This document shows positions 26,577 to 35,120 of a DNA stretch of 64,000 bases, piece after piece. The position numbers were made by a program, and so were the translations under genes. Position 1 is the stretch's first letter. Every line of letters begins with the position of its first letter. The stretch spans positions 186,001 through 250,000 of the forward strand of contig CADEFN010000006.1 of the NCBI GenBank assembly GCA_902826615.1. The letters run 5' to 3'. The DNA comes from an uncultured Gemmatimonadota bacterium (GTDB taxonomy: Bacteria; Gemmatimonadota; Gemmatimonadetes; Gemmatimonadales; Gemmatimonadaceae). The notes under the pieces were generated by a model, which did no database searches, was not told the origin of the DNA, and saw only the letters and a program-made list of their open reading frames with translations.

Positions 26577-29180
26577 ATGTATGACCGGATGATCGAGGCG
26601 GACGGCGAGTACTCGCCCTTCGTACGGAACGAGGCGCCGCGATACGCGCCATTCTCGGAAGGGCTCACGCCACACCCTGACCAACTCGACGCAGAGGACG
26701 AGTCGTGGGGAGAAGCGGAGGGGGAAGGGGCTCATCCTGACTGCACGGCCAGCGGCATCGGCATCTTCGGTGCGGATGACCGCTTGCCGGTCGCCAACAC
26801 GCAGGCCATTCCCTATCGCTGGGTCTGCCAGCTCTTTCTCAGGCAGGAAGACTCGAATGGCAACATCACGAACTCCGGCGCGACTGGTGTTCTGGTGTCA
26901 CCGCGCCATGTCCTCACGGTCGCGCACGCGGTCAAGGGCGCCAAGGCACCGGACCGCAGGGGACAGGTCGCGACGTACAAGTCCACACAGATTCGCGTCT
27001 CCCCCGCGCGGGACGGAAGCGTGAGGCCGTTAGGCACGCACAACGTCATCAAGATGCAAGTCTCGCCCAAGTGGGATCAGAAGAAGATGCCGGCGAGTTA
27101 TGACTTTGCCCTGCTGACGCTCGACAAGAAGATCGGCGACGACACCTTCAGCAATCTCGGTGGGGCCAAGTTGTGCTATTGGGGTGCCCTCTCCTGTAAA
27201 CACAACACGGTGGCGTATCGCGTGCCGGCTGCGACGCTCAACGGTGCGACGGCCGAAACGGCTGGCTATCCCAAGGACAAGGGAAACGGCGAGCAGATGG
27301 TGCACGTATCCGGCAGGCTCGATGGCGCCTACGACAAGACGCGCACGATGTTCTACACAGGTGATGCCTGCCAGGGGCAGAGTGGATCGCCGGTGTGGGT
27401 CACGGTCAAGGGTGAGCGGCTGCTGGTGGGCCTCCTGGTCAAGGTCACGCCACATCGCGCCATCGTGCTGCGCCTCACGCGTGAGGTCTCCAGACAGCTG
27501 CGCGCCTGGATGGGTACGGAATCCGAAGCCTTTGTTGAGCCGAAGGTTGCTACCCCCAAAGCCAGTCAGCCAGAAAGTGAATGGGAGCAACTCGACCAGG
27601 AGTGGAACGACGTAGAGCAGGAGACTGAGTCAACGGAAGAAGAGTTCGTCAGCGCACCGTCAGTCACGAAATGCCGCTGCGGGGGCTGCCCCGCGCGCGA
27701 AGCCGCCGGGGCGATGGACGAATGGGAAGAGCCGGAGTGGGAAGAGCCGGCGTCAGAGGACGAACAACCGTTGATGGAGGGCGAGGAGGAGTACGAGTCC
27801 TTCGATGCCTTGTCCGAGGACGAAAGCGTCGCACTCGACCAGGGTGAGTTCGACCAGCAAGCAGAGCATGAGGAGGTTGTCACCCCATTCCACGGCAATG
27901 CCGCAATTCCGTCGAAGGACAACCCCTCTCTGGTACTCCGCGCGGCGTCAGGGGGCGAGGTCGGCGTCGAACGCCAGTCGCCACCAGCGGTGCCGACCAT
28001 TCGCCGCTTTGCTGCGCTCACTGACGTGGCCGTGGCACCCGACCCGGGTATCTACCTGGCATCAGGGGCCTACAACGAAAACCCAACACTCACCACCTGT
28101 CTCACAACAGCCCTTCGGGGAATCCGGGGAGCGGGTGGTGTTCAGGTCGCCCTGGTTGACCTGACCAAGGGTCTGGGCAGTCCCGAGTTTGCGGGCGTGC
28201 GCCACACGCAATCAGTGGGGCTTGCCAGCATCGCCAAGCTCCTGCCGATGTATGCCGCGTTTCAGCTGCGCGCGCAGTTGCGGCGGCTCAAGGCGGCCAC
28301 CGGAGCCGCAACAGCGGCGGATCTCATTCGTGAGGCGCACACACGCTGGCGTGCCACCCAATCACCGGCAGCTGGTACCGCTGTCGCGCCGATTACCGGA
28401 CACCTCGGGCAGAAGGGCGAACTCTTCACATGGAAGGGACAAGCCATCGACCTCTTCTCTGCCTCACGCGTGCCTAACCTCGCGCAGGTGATGGATGACA
28501 CCGCGGTCGTGGCTCTGCGAAGCCGACCTCGGAGTATGCTGGGCACGGCATCGACCTGTGACAGCGCCCACGCGCTGCGGTCATACGAGTACAAGGGCGA
28601 GCAGACGATCCGGGAGCTGTCCTTTGTGCAGCGGATGCAGATGATGGTCGCCATCTCGGACAATGTCGCGGCCATGACGTGCATTGATGACCTGGGCTTT
28701 GCCTACATCAACAGTGTCATGGTGCAGTCCGGCCTGTGGCACCCGGCGCGGGGAGGACTCTGGCTCCGTGGCAACTACCGGAAGGGCACCTGGTGGAGAG
28801 CAAGTCCACTCGGCGGTGGAGGACAAGGGACCGCGGGAGCATTGGTCGCCTTTCTCACGCTACTGGCACGCGATCGGCTAGTCGATGCCGCGTCGAGCGC
28901 TGCCATGCGGCAGATGTTGGTCAAGAACGACTATCCATCCGTCCTGACGCGGTCACCGGTCGGAGGCGCCCTCAGTAGGGCCGGACGAGCGTCCACGATC
29001 CACTCCAAGCTCGGACTGCTCAGCAATGCCGTGTACGACGCGGCATTGGTCCAGCGAACTGAGGCCGGAAAGTCCCTGCACTACGCCGTGGCAATCCTGA
29101 ATGCGCCGACGGAGGCGATCATCGGTGCCGTCGCGGTGGCCGTCGACAACTGCATCAGGCAGAACAACGGGATTCCGTGA
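26577..29180 (+). CDS. Trypsin-like protease fused to beta-lactamase/DD-peptidase-like domain
   Basis: An 867-residue two-enzyme fusion. Residues 1-60 are a disordered acidic leader with PFVRNE (14-19). About 75-315 is an S1 serine protease: His117 in LTVAHAV, Asp176 in SYDFALL, Ser269 in GQSGSP. A very acidic linker (335-435) carries a CxCxxC knuckle (366-371). About 480-860 has the three penicillin-recognising motifs: SIAK (551-554), SDN (694-696) and KLG (811-813, where KTG is usual), with about 80 extra residues between the first two. No signal peptide. It could cut protein and peptidoglycan after release. The domain pair is clear; the substrate is not. Confidence 0.8.
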   Translation: MYDRMIEADGEYSPFVRNEAPRYAPFSEGLTPHPDQLDAEDESWGEAEGEGAHPDCTASGIGIFGADDRLPVANTQAIPYRWVCQLFLRQEDSNGNITNSGATGVLVSPRHVLTVAHAVKGAKAPDRRGQVATYKSTQIRVSPARDGSVRPLGTHNVIKMQVSPKWDQKKMPASYDFALLTLDKKIGDDTFSNLGGAKLCYWGALSCKHNTVAYRVPAATLNGATAETAGYPKDKGNGEQMVHVSGRLDGAYDKTRTMFYTGDACQGQSGSPVWVTVKGERLLVGLLVKVTPHRAIVLRLTREVSRQLRAWMGTESEAFVEPKVATPKASQPESEWEQLDQEWNDVEQETESTEEEFVSAPSVTKCRCGGCPAREAAGAMDEWEEPEWEEPASEDEQPLMEGEEEYESFDALSEDESVALDQGEFDQQAEHEEVVTPFHGNAAIPSKDNPSLVLRAASGGEVGVERQSPPAVPTIRRFAALTDVAVAPDPGIYLASGAYNENPTLTTCLTTALRGIRGAGGVQVALVDLTKGLGSPEFAGVRHTQSVGLASIAKLLPMYAAFQLRAQLRRLKAATGAATAADLIREAHTRWRATQSPAAGTAVAPITGHLGQKGELFTWKGQAIDLFSASRVPNLAQVMDDTAVVALRSRPRSMLGTASTCDSAHALRSYEYKGEQTIRELSFVQRMQMMVAISDNVAAMTCIDDLGFAYINSVMVQSGLWHPARGGLWLRGNYRKGTWWRASPLGGGGQGTAGALVAFLTLLARDRLVDAASSAAMRQMLVKNDYPSVLTRSPVGGALSRAGRASTIHSKLGLLSNAVYDAALVQRTEAGKSLHYAVAILNAPTEAIIGAVAVAVDNCIRQNNGIP

Positions 29181-29193
29181 CGCGGGTGAGAGT

Positions 29194-29221
29194 GTTGCGC
29201 GGTCGGCGTCAGCCGCGCAAC
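29194..29221. terminator. Hairpin between convergent genes
   Basis: A perfect 9-bp stem GTTGCGCGG/CCGCGCAAC with a 10-base loop between the convergent protease-fusion and ADOP genes, overlapping the ADOP stop. There is no T-run, so termination is only suggested by position. Confidence 0.4.
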
Positions 29222-31950
29222 GCTTCCACCGGGTCGGTCCCCGCGGCTCGCCGTGCGGGCAGGAGGGCGGCAAGGGTCGCGAAGGCGATCAGCACAACCG
29301 CCGCCAGCGCCAGCACCCACGGATCGGTCGGGCTCACCTCGAAGAGGAGCGCCACCAGTGTCCGGTTGACCACAAATGCCCCCAGCATGCCTAACGCGGC
29401 ACCGGTCAGTCCGAGCCGCAGCGAGTCGGTCATCACCATCCGCGACACACTCTGTCGTGTGGCGCCAAGTGCCAGACGAATGCCAATCTCCGCGCGCCGT
29501 TGTGACACGATGTACGACACCACACCATAGGTGCCCACAATACTCAGCGACAACGCGACGGCCGCCGCAATACCAAGGAGCACCATCACAAACGAGGTGC
29601 GTGCCATCGAACGCGACTTGACCTGATCCATGGTCCGCGGTTCCACAAACGGGACACGTGGATTGAGCTCGGCCAGGATCCCCCGAATGGCAGGCGCCAG
29701 GCCTGACGCGGACGATCCCGAAGTGCGCACGGTCCACGTCAGGTCGTTGAGATTGCCGGTACGCTGGTTGATGCGAAAGCCGGTTGGCGCGTAGAAGACC
29801 GCCTCAGTTGGAGGCCGATCGAGCGCCTCGGCGCGCAGCTCGGGGACAACGCCAACGATCTGATACCACTCCTTCGAATCGGCGCCATTGCTGTTGATCC
29901 CGCGCCCGATGGGATCCTGGCCTGGCCAGAGACGTTCGGCGAGGGCGGCGGTGACCACCACGGCCTGCGTGCGATCATCGACATCGCGCCAGGTGGGAAT
30001 GCGGCCGCGCACGCTGATCCGCAGCGACTCGAAGAACCCTGGCATCGCCGTTGGTGTCGATACACATGGGGTCGACTCGCCCGGCGCGTAGGGAGCGTCG
30101 GCACGCCAGACCGTAGTACACCCGGTGCCGAATCCCTCGAAGGGTGCGTACGACACACTCCCGACGTCCGCGACACCCGGCAAGGCACGAATGCGTTCTT
30201 CGAGCACCCGATGGAAGGCGAGGGCTTCTTCCCTCGTGTCGTACTCCGAAAAGGGGAGCGCGAGATTGAAGGCCAGCACATGGCTGGTGTCGAAGCCGGG
30301 GCGCACCTCGCGCAACCGACCAAAGCTGCGCAGCAAGAGCCCCGCGGCGGCCAGCAAGACCAGCGCCGTCGCGAGCTGTGAGACCACGAGAGTGCTGCGC
30401 ACGCGGCGCCGGCCACGGCTCGCCGTGCTCGAGCGGCCTTCGTCACGCATGGTGAGTGTGGTCTCGTCCCGGCGAAAGAGGGGCATTACACCGAAGACCA
30501 GTGCCACCAGCGCCGCCACCCCGATCGCAAAGGCAATGGCCCACGGACCAAGCGCAACAGACGACAGTCTCGGGATATCCGCTGGTGCAAGCGCGATTAC
30601 GCCTCGAAGGGCGGCCCATGAAAGCACCATCCCGAGCACACACGCCACCGTGCAGAGTGCCAGACTCTCGGCGATGTAGTGGACCGCCAGATGGCGGCGG
30701 TCAGCGCCGAGCGCGGTGCGTACCGCCACTTCACGTCGTCGTGCCTCGAAGCGCACCAGGAACAGGTTGGCCACATTGGCCGCGGCGATACTCATGACCA
30801 GGAGCACGGCGGCGAACAGCATCCACAAGGTGCGGGGCAGGGTGGGGCCAAGCACCTCCTCACGCAGGGGAGTGACACCCGCGCGGAAGTTGTATTGCTT
30901 CATGAAGCCGGCCGTGTACGCGTTAGGCACGACGTCGGGGAGTTGCGCCGTCAGTGTGGCCAGCTCGCGCTGGGCGTCGTCGGCCGTATGTCCGGGCCGG
31001 AGGCGCCCCACCCCGACGTATGGATGGTTGTTCCAGAACGGTCCAGCCGGGTCGAGCTTCATGGGAATCCAGAGATCCATGTCCACGCCATTCAGGCTGG
31101 CCGCCGCCGAAAAGGGGCCCGGAATCGGCAGTGTCAGTCCCGGCTCCGTGACGCCGATGACTTCGTACGCGCCGTCGCTGGTCTCGACGCGGCGGCCAAG
31201 AATCTCTGGATCGCCTCCAAATCGACGTTGCCAGTACGCGTACCCGAGCACGACCGCGCGTGCACTGTCCGGGCGATCGTCGTCAGCAGTGACGAGCCGC
31301 CCGAGTGCGGGGCGTGCACGCAGGACGTCGAAGATGGTGGAGGTGACCACGGCCAGGTCCACCACTTCGGCCTCCCGATCGCCCGTGACGACCGTTCCGC
31401 CGACCTGGTAGATGCCAAGATTTGCGAGCGTTTGGCTGTTCTTCCTGAAGTGGAAGTATCCGCCCGGTGAGACGCCCCATTTGCGCTCACCGCTGCCAGG
31501 GACGGTGGCAGGATGCAGCACGGCGACCAGTTCTTCGGGCTGCGAATACGGGAGCGGCCGCAACACCACACTGTCGAGCACCGTAAAGATCGCCGTCGAT
31601 GCGCCGATGCCGAGTGCCAGGGTGAGAACCGCGATGACAGAAAACGACGGAGTGCGGGAGAGTGTGCGAACGGAGCGCACCGTTTCGCGTCGCAGGGCGC
31701 TGAGCCACTCCATGGTTCGCATCTGCCGAAGGCCGGCCTCATCGATCGTAAGCGCATCGCGTTTGTAGGCGGCGGCATCGCCAAAACGGCGCTGCACCTC
31801 GGCAAGTGCTTCGTCCCGCGTCATTCCGTGTGCCATGAACTGCTCGATGCGCCCCTCGAGGTGAAAGCGGAACTCGGCGTCCACATCGGACGCCATGCGC
31901 CCGGATGTCGCCGGGAGCCTGAGGAGGCGTCGGAGGCGATCCTGCTTCAT
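29209..31950 (-). CDS. ADOP-family orphan permease
   Basis: A 913-residue permease with the same plan as the one at 3900: prefix (ASDVDAEFRFHLEGRIEQFMAHG, about residues 20-45), first helix and core, FtsX block at about 410-510, second core and a final FtsX block with 'GIRLALGATRQSVSRMVM' and 'LAALLPARRAAGTDPVEAL'. The start at 31950 gives a 4-bp overlap with padR. No ABC ATPase is adjacent. It converges with the protease fusion gene and has no obvious link to that run. Confidence 0.88.
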   Translation of the reverse strand: MKQDRLRRLLRLPATSGRMASDVDAEFRFHLEGRIEQFMAHGMTRDEALAEVQRRFGDAAAYKRDALTIDEAGLRQMRTMEWLSALRRETVRSVRTLSRTPSFSVIAVLTLALGIGASTAIFTVLDSVVLRPLPYSQPEELVAVLHPATVPGSGERKWGVSPGGYFHFRKNSQTLANLGIYQVGGTVVTGDREAEVVDLAVVTSTIFDVLRARPALGRLVTADDDRPDSARAVVLGYAYWQRRFGGDPEILGRRVETSDGAYEVIGVTEPGLTLPIPGPFSAAASLNGVDMDLWIPMKLDPAGPFWNNHPYVGVGRLRPGHTADDAQRELATLTAQLPDVVPNAYTAGFMKQYNFRAGVTPLREEVLGPTLPRTLWMLFAAVLLVMSIAAANVANLFLVRFEARRREVAVRTALGADRRHLAVHYIAESLALCTVACVLGMVLSWAALRGVIALAPADIPRLSSVALGPWAIAFAIGVAALVALVFGVMPLFRRDETTLTMRDEGRSSTASRGRRRVRSTLVVSQLATALVLLAAAGLLLRSFGRLREVRPGFDTSHVLAFNLALPFSEYDTREEALAFHRVLEERIRALPGVADVGSVSYAPFEGFGTGCTTVWRADAPYAPGESTPCVSTPTAMPGFFESLRISVRGRIPTWRDVDDRTQAVVVTAALAERLWPGQDPIGRGINSNGADSKEWYQIVGVVPELRAEALDRPPTEAVFYAPTGFRINQRTGNLNDLTWTVRTSGSSASGLAPAIRGILAELNPRVPFVEPRTMDQVKSRSMARTSFVMVLLGIAAAVALSLSIVGTYGVVSYIVSQRRAEIGIRLALGATRQSVSRMVMTDSLRLGLTGAALGMLGAFVVNRTLVALLFEVSPTDPWVLALAAVVLIAFATLAALLPARRAAGTDPVEALRG

Positions 31951-32291
31951 GCGGCACCTCCCTGCGCAGAGAGCACCATCCCGACGGCTTCGGTGTACCG
32001 TTGCCACCGCGACACCTCGGCCGTGAGCTGCCGGCGCCCGAGTGGTGTGAGTCGATAGAACTTGGCTTTGCGGTTGTTCTCGGTCAGGCGCCAGGTCGCG
32101 TCGACCCATCCACGGTGTTCGAGACGATGCAATGCCGGATAGAGCGCTCCTTCCTCGATCTGCAGTCGGTTCTCGGTGACCTGCTCGATCCAGCGCAGCA
32201 CACCAAGCCCGTGCTGCGGTCCCCAGCCCAGGGTCTTGAGGATGAGGAGATCGAAGGTGCCGCGCAGGAGTTCGAGTTCAGGATCAGGCAT
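31947..32291 (-). CDS. PadR-family transcriptional regulator
   Basis: A 114-residue PadR repressor: 'LLRGTFDLLILKTLGWGPQHG' at the N-terminus, 'EEGALYPALHRLEHRGWVD' at the recognition helix, 'TENNRKAKFYRLTPLG' at the wing. It overlaps the permease start by 4 bp. A perfect 8-bp inverted repeat lies 36 bases upstream, across a TTGACA/TATAAA-like promoter, which supports autorepression. Confidence 0.9.
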   Translation of the reverse strand: MPDPELELLRGTFDLLILKTLGWGPQHGLGVLRWIEQVTENRLQIEEGALYPALHRLEHRGWVDATWRLTENNRKAKFYRLTPLGRRQLTAEVSRWQRYTEAVGMVLSAQGGAA

Positions 32292-32326
32292 GGGAGTGGG
32301 CGACGTTGGACATGAGACACCGCTCG

Positions 32327-32349
32327 TTCACCTAAGGTTTATAGGTGAA
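32327..32349. promoter_or_regulatory. Likely PadR operator (TTCACCTA-N7-TAGGTGAA)
   Basis: A perfect dyad with 8-bp arms. On the minus strand it covers the TATAAA-like -10 at 32338-32343, with TTGACA at 32359-32364 as the -35 (spacer about 15). Binding here would block transcription of padR and the permease. Confidence 0.6.
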
Positions 32350-32416
32350 TGCAAATGGTGTCAAGTTTGCCCGGTGACAGGTATAGTTCCGCTTCGCCCG
32401 CCCCGACGCCGAGCAC

Positions 32417-33082
32417 TTGAAGCCACACGAACGACTCGCAGAAGCCACCACGCCAGACGGCACACGCCTCACGCTGTTGCGTCACGACGGAGCCTACGTG
32501 ATGCGCGCCAATGGTGCCGAACTCATGTCGACGCGGCGTTCGCACTCCGAAGCGGAGCTGGCGGCGCATGCCTGTGGTCCCCTGGCCTTCATGTCACAGG
32601 CTCAGGTGCTGATCGGCGGGCTCGGCTTCGGCTTCACCCTGCGCGCCGCGTTAGGCTTTCTGGCGCCTGATGCAAACGTGCTCGTGGCGGAGTTGCTTCC
32701 GGAGGTGATCGCGTGGAACCGGAATCCGGACTATGCGCTGGGCGGGGACGTGGTGGCCGATCCGCGCGTGACCGTGGTGCAAGCCGACGTGCACGATGTG
32801 CTGCGCTCCAATACGGCGAGTTTCGATGGCATCATGCTCGACGTCGACAACGGCGCCGACGCCTTCACGACCTCGGGGAATGCCTCGCTCTACGAAAGTG
32901 CCGGCATCGCGGCCACGGTTGATGCGCTCCGGCCTGGAGGACGCGTGGCCTGGTGGTCGGCGCATGAAGATCCCGGCTTTGTGCGTGCGTTACGACGTGC
33001 GGGGTTGCAGGTGGCAACACACCGTTCACGCACGCATACCACGTCCAAGACACGCCACTCGATCATTGTGGCACACCGGTAG
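32417..33082 (+). CDS. Spermidine-synthase-like SAM methyltransferase fold protein
   Basis: A 221-residue protein from a TTG start. It has the nucleotide-binding fold of spermidine synthases and related methyltransferases: 'VLIGGLGFGFTLRAAL' (motif I), an acidic 'VLVAELLPEVIAWNR' (end of strand 2), 'VVQADVHDVLR' and 'FDGIMLDVDNGADAF' (motif with Asp). In true spermidine synthase the active-site loop binds decarboxylated SAM and putrescine; I cannot confirm those residues. It stands alone, divergent from padR and convergent with the propeller gene. Confidence 0.7.
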   Translation: MKPHERLAEATTPDGTRLTLLRHDGAYVMRANGAELMSTRRSHSEAELAAHACGPLAFMSQAQVLIGGLGFGFTLRAALGFLAPDANVLVAELLPEVIAWNRNPDYALGGDVVADPRVTVVQADVHDVLRSNTASFDGIMLDVDNGADAFTTSGNASLYESAGIAATVDALRPGGRVAWWSAHEDPGFVRALRRAGLQVATHRSRTHTTSKTRHSIIVAHR

Positions 33083-33088
33083 CGTTCC

Positions 33089-34084
33089 CTAACCGCGGGG
33101 TGAATACCCCACGCCGTCAGAACCACCCCCGGTTGCGTAGGTCGCCGTGATGCGTGCCCGCGCGATGTCGACCAGCACCACCTGGTTGCTCCCCTTCAGC
33201 GTGACAATCGCGGTGCGCCCGTCTGGTGTGAGGGTCACTCCCTGCGGTGAGGCGGGCTGACCATTCACCGCCGCGACGTCGATGGTGGTGGTGATCCGTC
33301 GCGTCCCGACGTCGACCAGGTGAATGCGCTCGTCGCCGGGATCGGTGACCACCGCTGTCCTGGCGTCGGGGGTAATCGCGATGCGATAGGGCATTCCGAA
33401 ACCGGCGATCGTGGCTGTCACCGCTCCCGAGACCGGATCGATGATGTGTACGGTTTTCGACGTGTTGCCACCGGCCCAGACCTCGCGCCCGTCCGGGGTG
33501 ACGGCGATGCCTTCGACGAGGGTGCCCACCGAGTGCACACCCGTGCGTGTTCGCGTCGCCAGGTCAAACACGGAAATGCTCCCCGGGCTCACGTTGGTGA
33601 CAAAAGCTTTCTTGCCGTCGGCCGAGAGGGCGATCATATGCGAGAGCTTCGCGCCCGTTTCGATGGTGCCGGCCACCGAGCCGCTGGCAAAGTCGATCAA
33701 CGCAATCACACCGGTCGCCTCGGAGGTGAGGACGAGTTGCGTGTCGCCGGGCAGGAACGCGATGCCGTGGGGGCGTGTGAGTGTGCCGAGCTCGATGCGG
33801 CGTGCGATCGCGCGCGCGGGGACGTCGATCACCAGGAGTGACTTGCCGACCGCACCGCGATCTCCGTACTCGGCAATCACGGCCCATCGCCCATCGTGTG
33901 AGATGGCCACTTCGTGTGGCGCAACAGCGGTAGGGAAGGTGGCGAGCGATGTTCCGGTGGCCGCGTCGATGAGCGAGGCCGAACTCGCCGTCATGTTGGA
34001 GGAGACGATGGTGCCCTTGAGTCCCTGTCCGGTGAGCACGCCGGGGAGAAGGGTGAGCGCAAGCGACGCAATCGAGTACTTCAT
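33089..34084 (-). CDS. Exported YVTN-type seven-bladed beta-propeller
   Basis: A 331-residue secreted protein with a signal peptide (SIASLALTLLPGVLTGQG). It has repeated blades of the YVTN/surface-layer kind: 'LIDAATGTSLATFPTAVAPHEVAISHDGRW', 'VTPDGREVWAGGNTSKTVHIID', 'ITPDARTAVVTDPGDERIHLVD', 'LTPDGRTAIVTLKGSNQVVLVD'. Such propellers bind ligands or proteins in the periplasm; no catalytic residue is known. The TAG stop sits in GGTTAGG. Divergent from the two-component pair. Confidence 0.78.
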   Translation of the reverse strand: MKYSIASLALTLLPGVLTGQGLKGTIVSSNMTASSASLIDAATGTSLATFPTAVAPHEVAISHDGRWAVIAEYGDRGAVGKSLLVIDVPARAIARRIELGTLTRPHGIAFLPGDTQLVLTSEATGVIALIDFASGSVAGTIETGAKLSHMIALSADGKKAFVTNVSPGSISVFDLATRTRTGVHSVGTLVEGIAVTPDGREVWAGGNTSKTVHIIDPVSGAVTATIAGFGMPYRIAITPDARTAVVTDPGDERIHLVDVGTRRITTTIDVAAVNGQPASPQGVTLTPDGRTAIVTLKGSNQVVLVDIARARITATYATGGGSDGVGYSPRG

Positions 34085-34357
34085 CTGTCGTCTCCGGGTT
34101 GCAGGTCAATCACCTGACACAACGCGGCAAAGTACATGATGGCGAAAGGCAATGTCAGCCTGCGCCGTAGCCAGTTATCCCAACACGACCGATGCAACCG
34201 GCGGGGGGGAGCGGCTGGGACTGTCGGGGTGGCATCACCCGGTGAGTCGGTGCGGCCGTGGAACGACTGGCGCCACATGGAGACGACTCATCCCGGCGGC
34301 CTTTCGGCCACGCCCCTGATGGGACAAACTGCGGGGGTGTCCCTCCACCCTCCGACC

Positions 34358-35116
34358 ATGTCCCCAACCAACATTCTGATTGTCGACGACGAGGCCCTTG
34401 GCCGGGATTGTATCCGCTTTGCCCTCGACCCAATGCCGGGCTTTCAGGTGGTGGGCGAGGCGACCTGCGGGGAGGAGGCCATTCGCGACATTCGTCGGCT
34501 TGACCCGGACATCGTGGTGCTCGACATCCAGATGCCCGGCCTCTCCGGTTTCGATGTCATCCGTGAAATCGGCCCGGAGCGCATGCCGCCCACGGTCCTG
34601 GTTACGGCACACGATCGTTTTGCGCTGCAGGCCTTCGATGCCAGCGTGGTGGACTACGTCCTGAAGCCATTTGATGACGCGCGACTGGTCCGCGCGCTGG
34701 ACCGTGCACGCAGCATCCACGAGGGCCAGCGGACGCATCCTCCGGGGCTTCTTTCAGCAGTTAGTCACGCATCGCCGGGTGTGATGCGATACACACGACG
34801 CATCCTCGTGCGAAAGAACGACCGACTCTACTTCGTGCCGGTGCAGGAAATCGACTGGATCGAAGCCGCCGGCAACACCTTGCGCCTCAATGGCGGTGGG
34901 CGCACGCATGAGATCCGCATGACGCTGCAAGCGATCATGGACACACTGGACCCCGCGCTTTTTCTCCGCATCCACCGATCGACGGCTGTGCGGCTGGCAG
35001 CGATCAAGGAGATACAGCCCTGGTTCAGCGGGGACTACATGGTCATCCTCACCGACGGCCATCAGCTACGGCTGAGTCGCAGTTTCCGGGAGCGTGTGCT
35101 GCGGGTCCTTCACTAG
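34358..35116 (+). CDS. LytTR-family response regulator
   Basis: A 252-residue regulator. The receiver (1-120) has the acidic pair VDDE, phosphoacceptor Asp56 in VLDIQMP and Lys103 in VLKPFDD. A LytTR DNA-binding domain (about 155-250) shows 'RILVRKNDRLYFVPVQEIDWIEAAGN', 'HEIRMTLQAI' and FLRIHRS. The start at 34358 gives a canonical receiver N-terminus; a longer frame from 34136 adds unrelated sequence. The kinase gene follows 4 bp later. Target genes cannot be named; the divergent propeller gene is one possibility. Confidence 0.9.
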   Translation: MSPTNILIVDDEALGRDCIRFALDPMPGFQVVGEATCGEEAIRDIRRLDPDIVVLDIQMPGLSGFDVIREIGPERMPPTVLVTAHDRFALQAFDASVVDYVLKPFDDARLVRALDRARSIHEGQRTHPPGLLSAVSHASPGVMRYTRRILVRKNDRLYFVPVQEIDWIEAAGNTLRLNGGGRTHEIRMTLQAIMDTLDPALFLRIHRSTAVRLAAIKEIQPWFSGDYMVILTDGHQLRLSRSFRERVLRVLH

Positions 35117-35120
35117 CCCC

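Noticed and set aside
25311-26735. Long antisense frame across the 396-residue gene
   Set aside because: The plus-strand gene has consistent spacing with its neighbours; the antisense protein is low in normal helix/strand patterns.
28219-29180. A beta-lactam resistance gene
   Set aside because: It is the C-terminal half of a fusion without signal peptide, KTG is KLG, and an insertion separates SxxK from SDN.
3900-31950. The three permeases as MacB drug exporters
   Set aside because: No ABC ATPase domain or adjacent ATPase gene; double FtsX architecture and PadR pairing fit ADOP.
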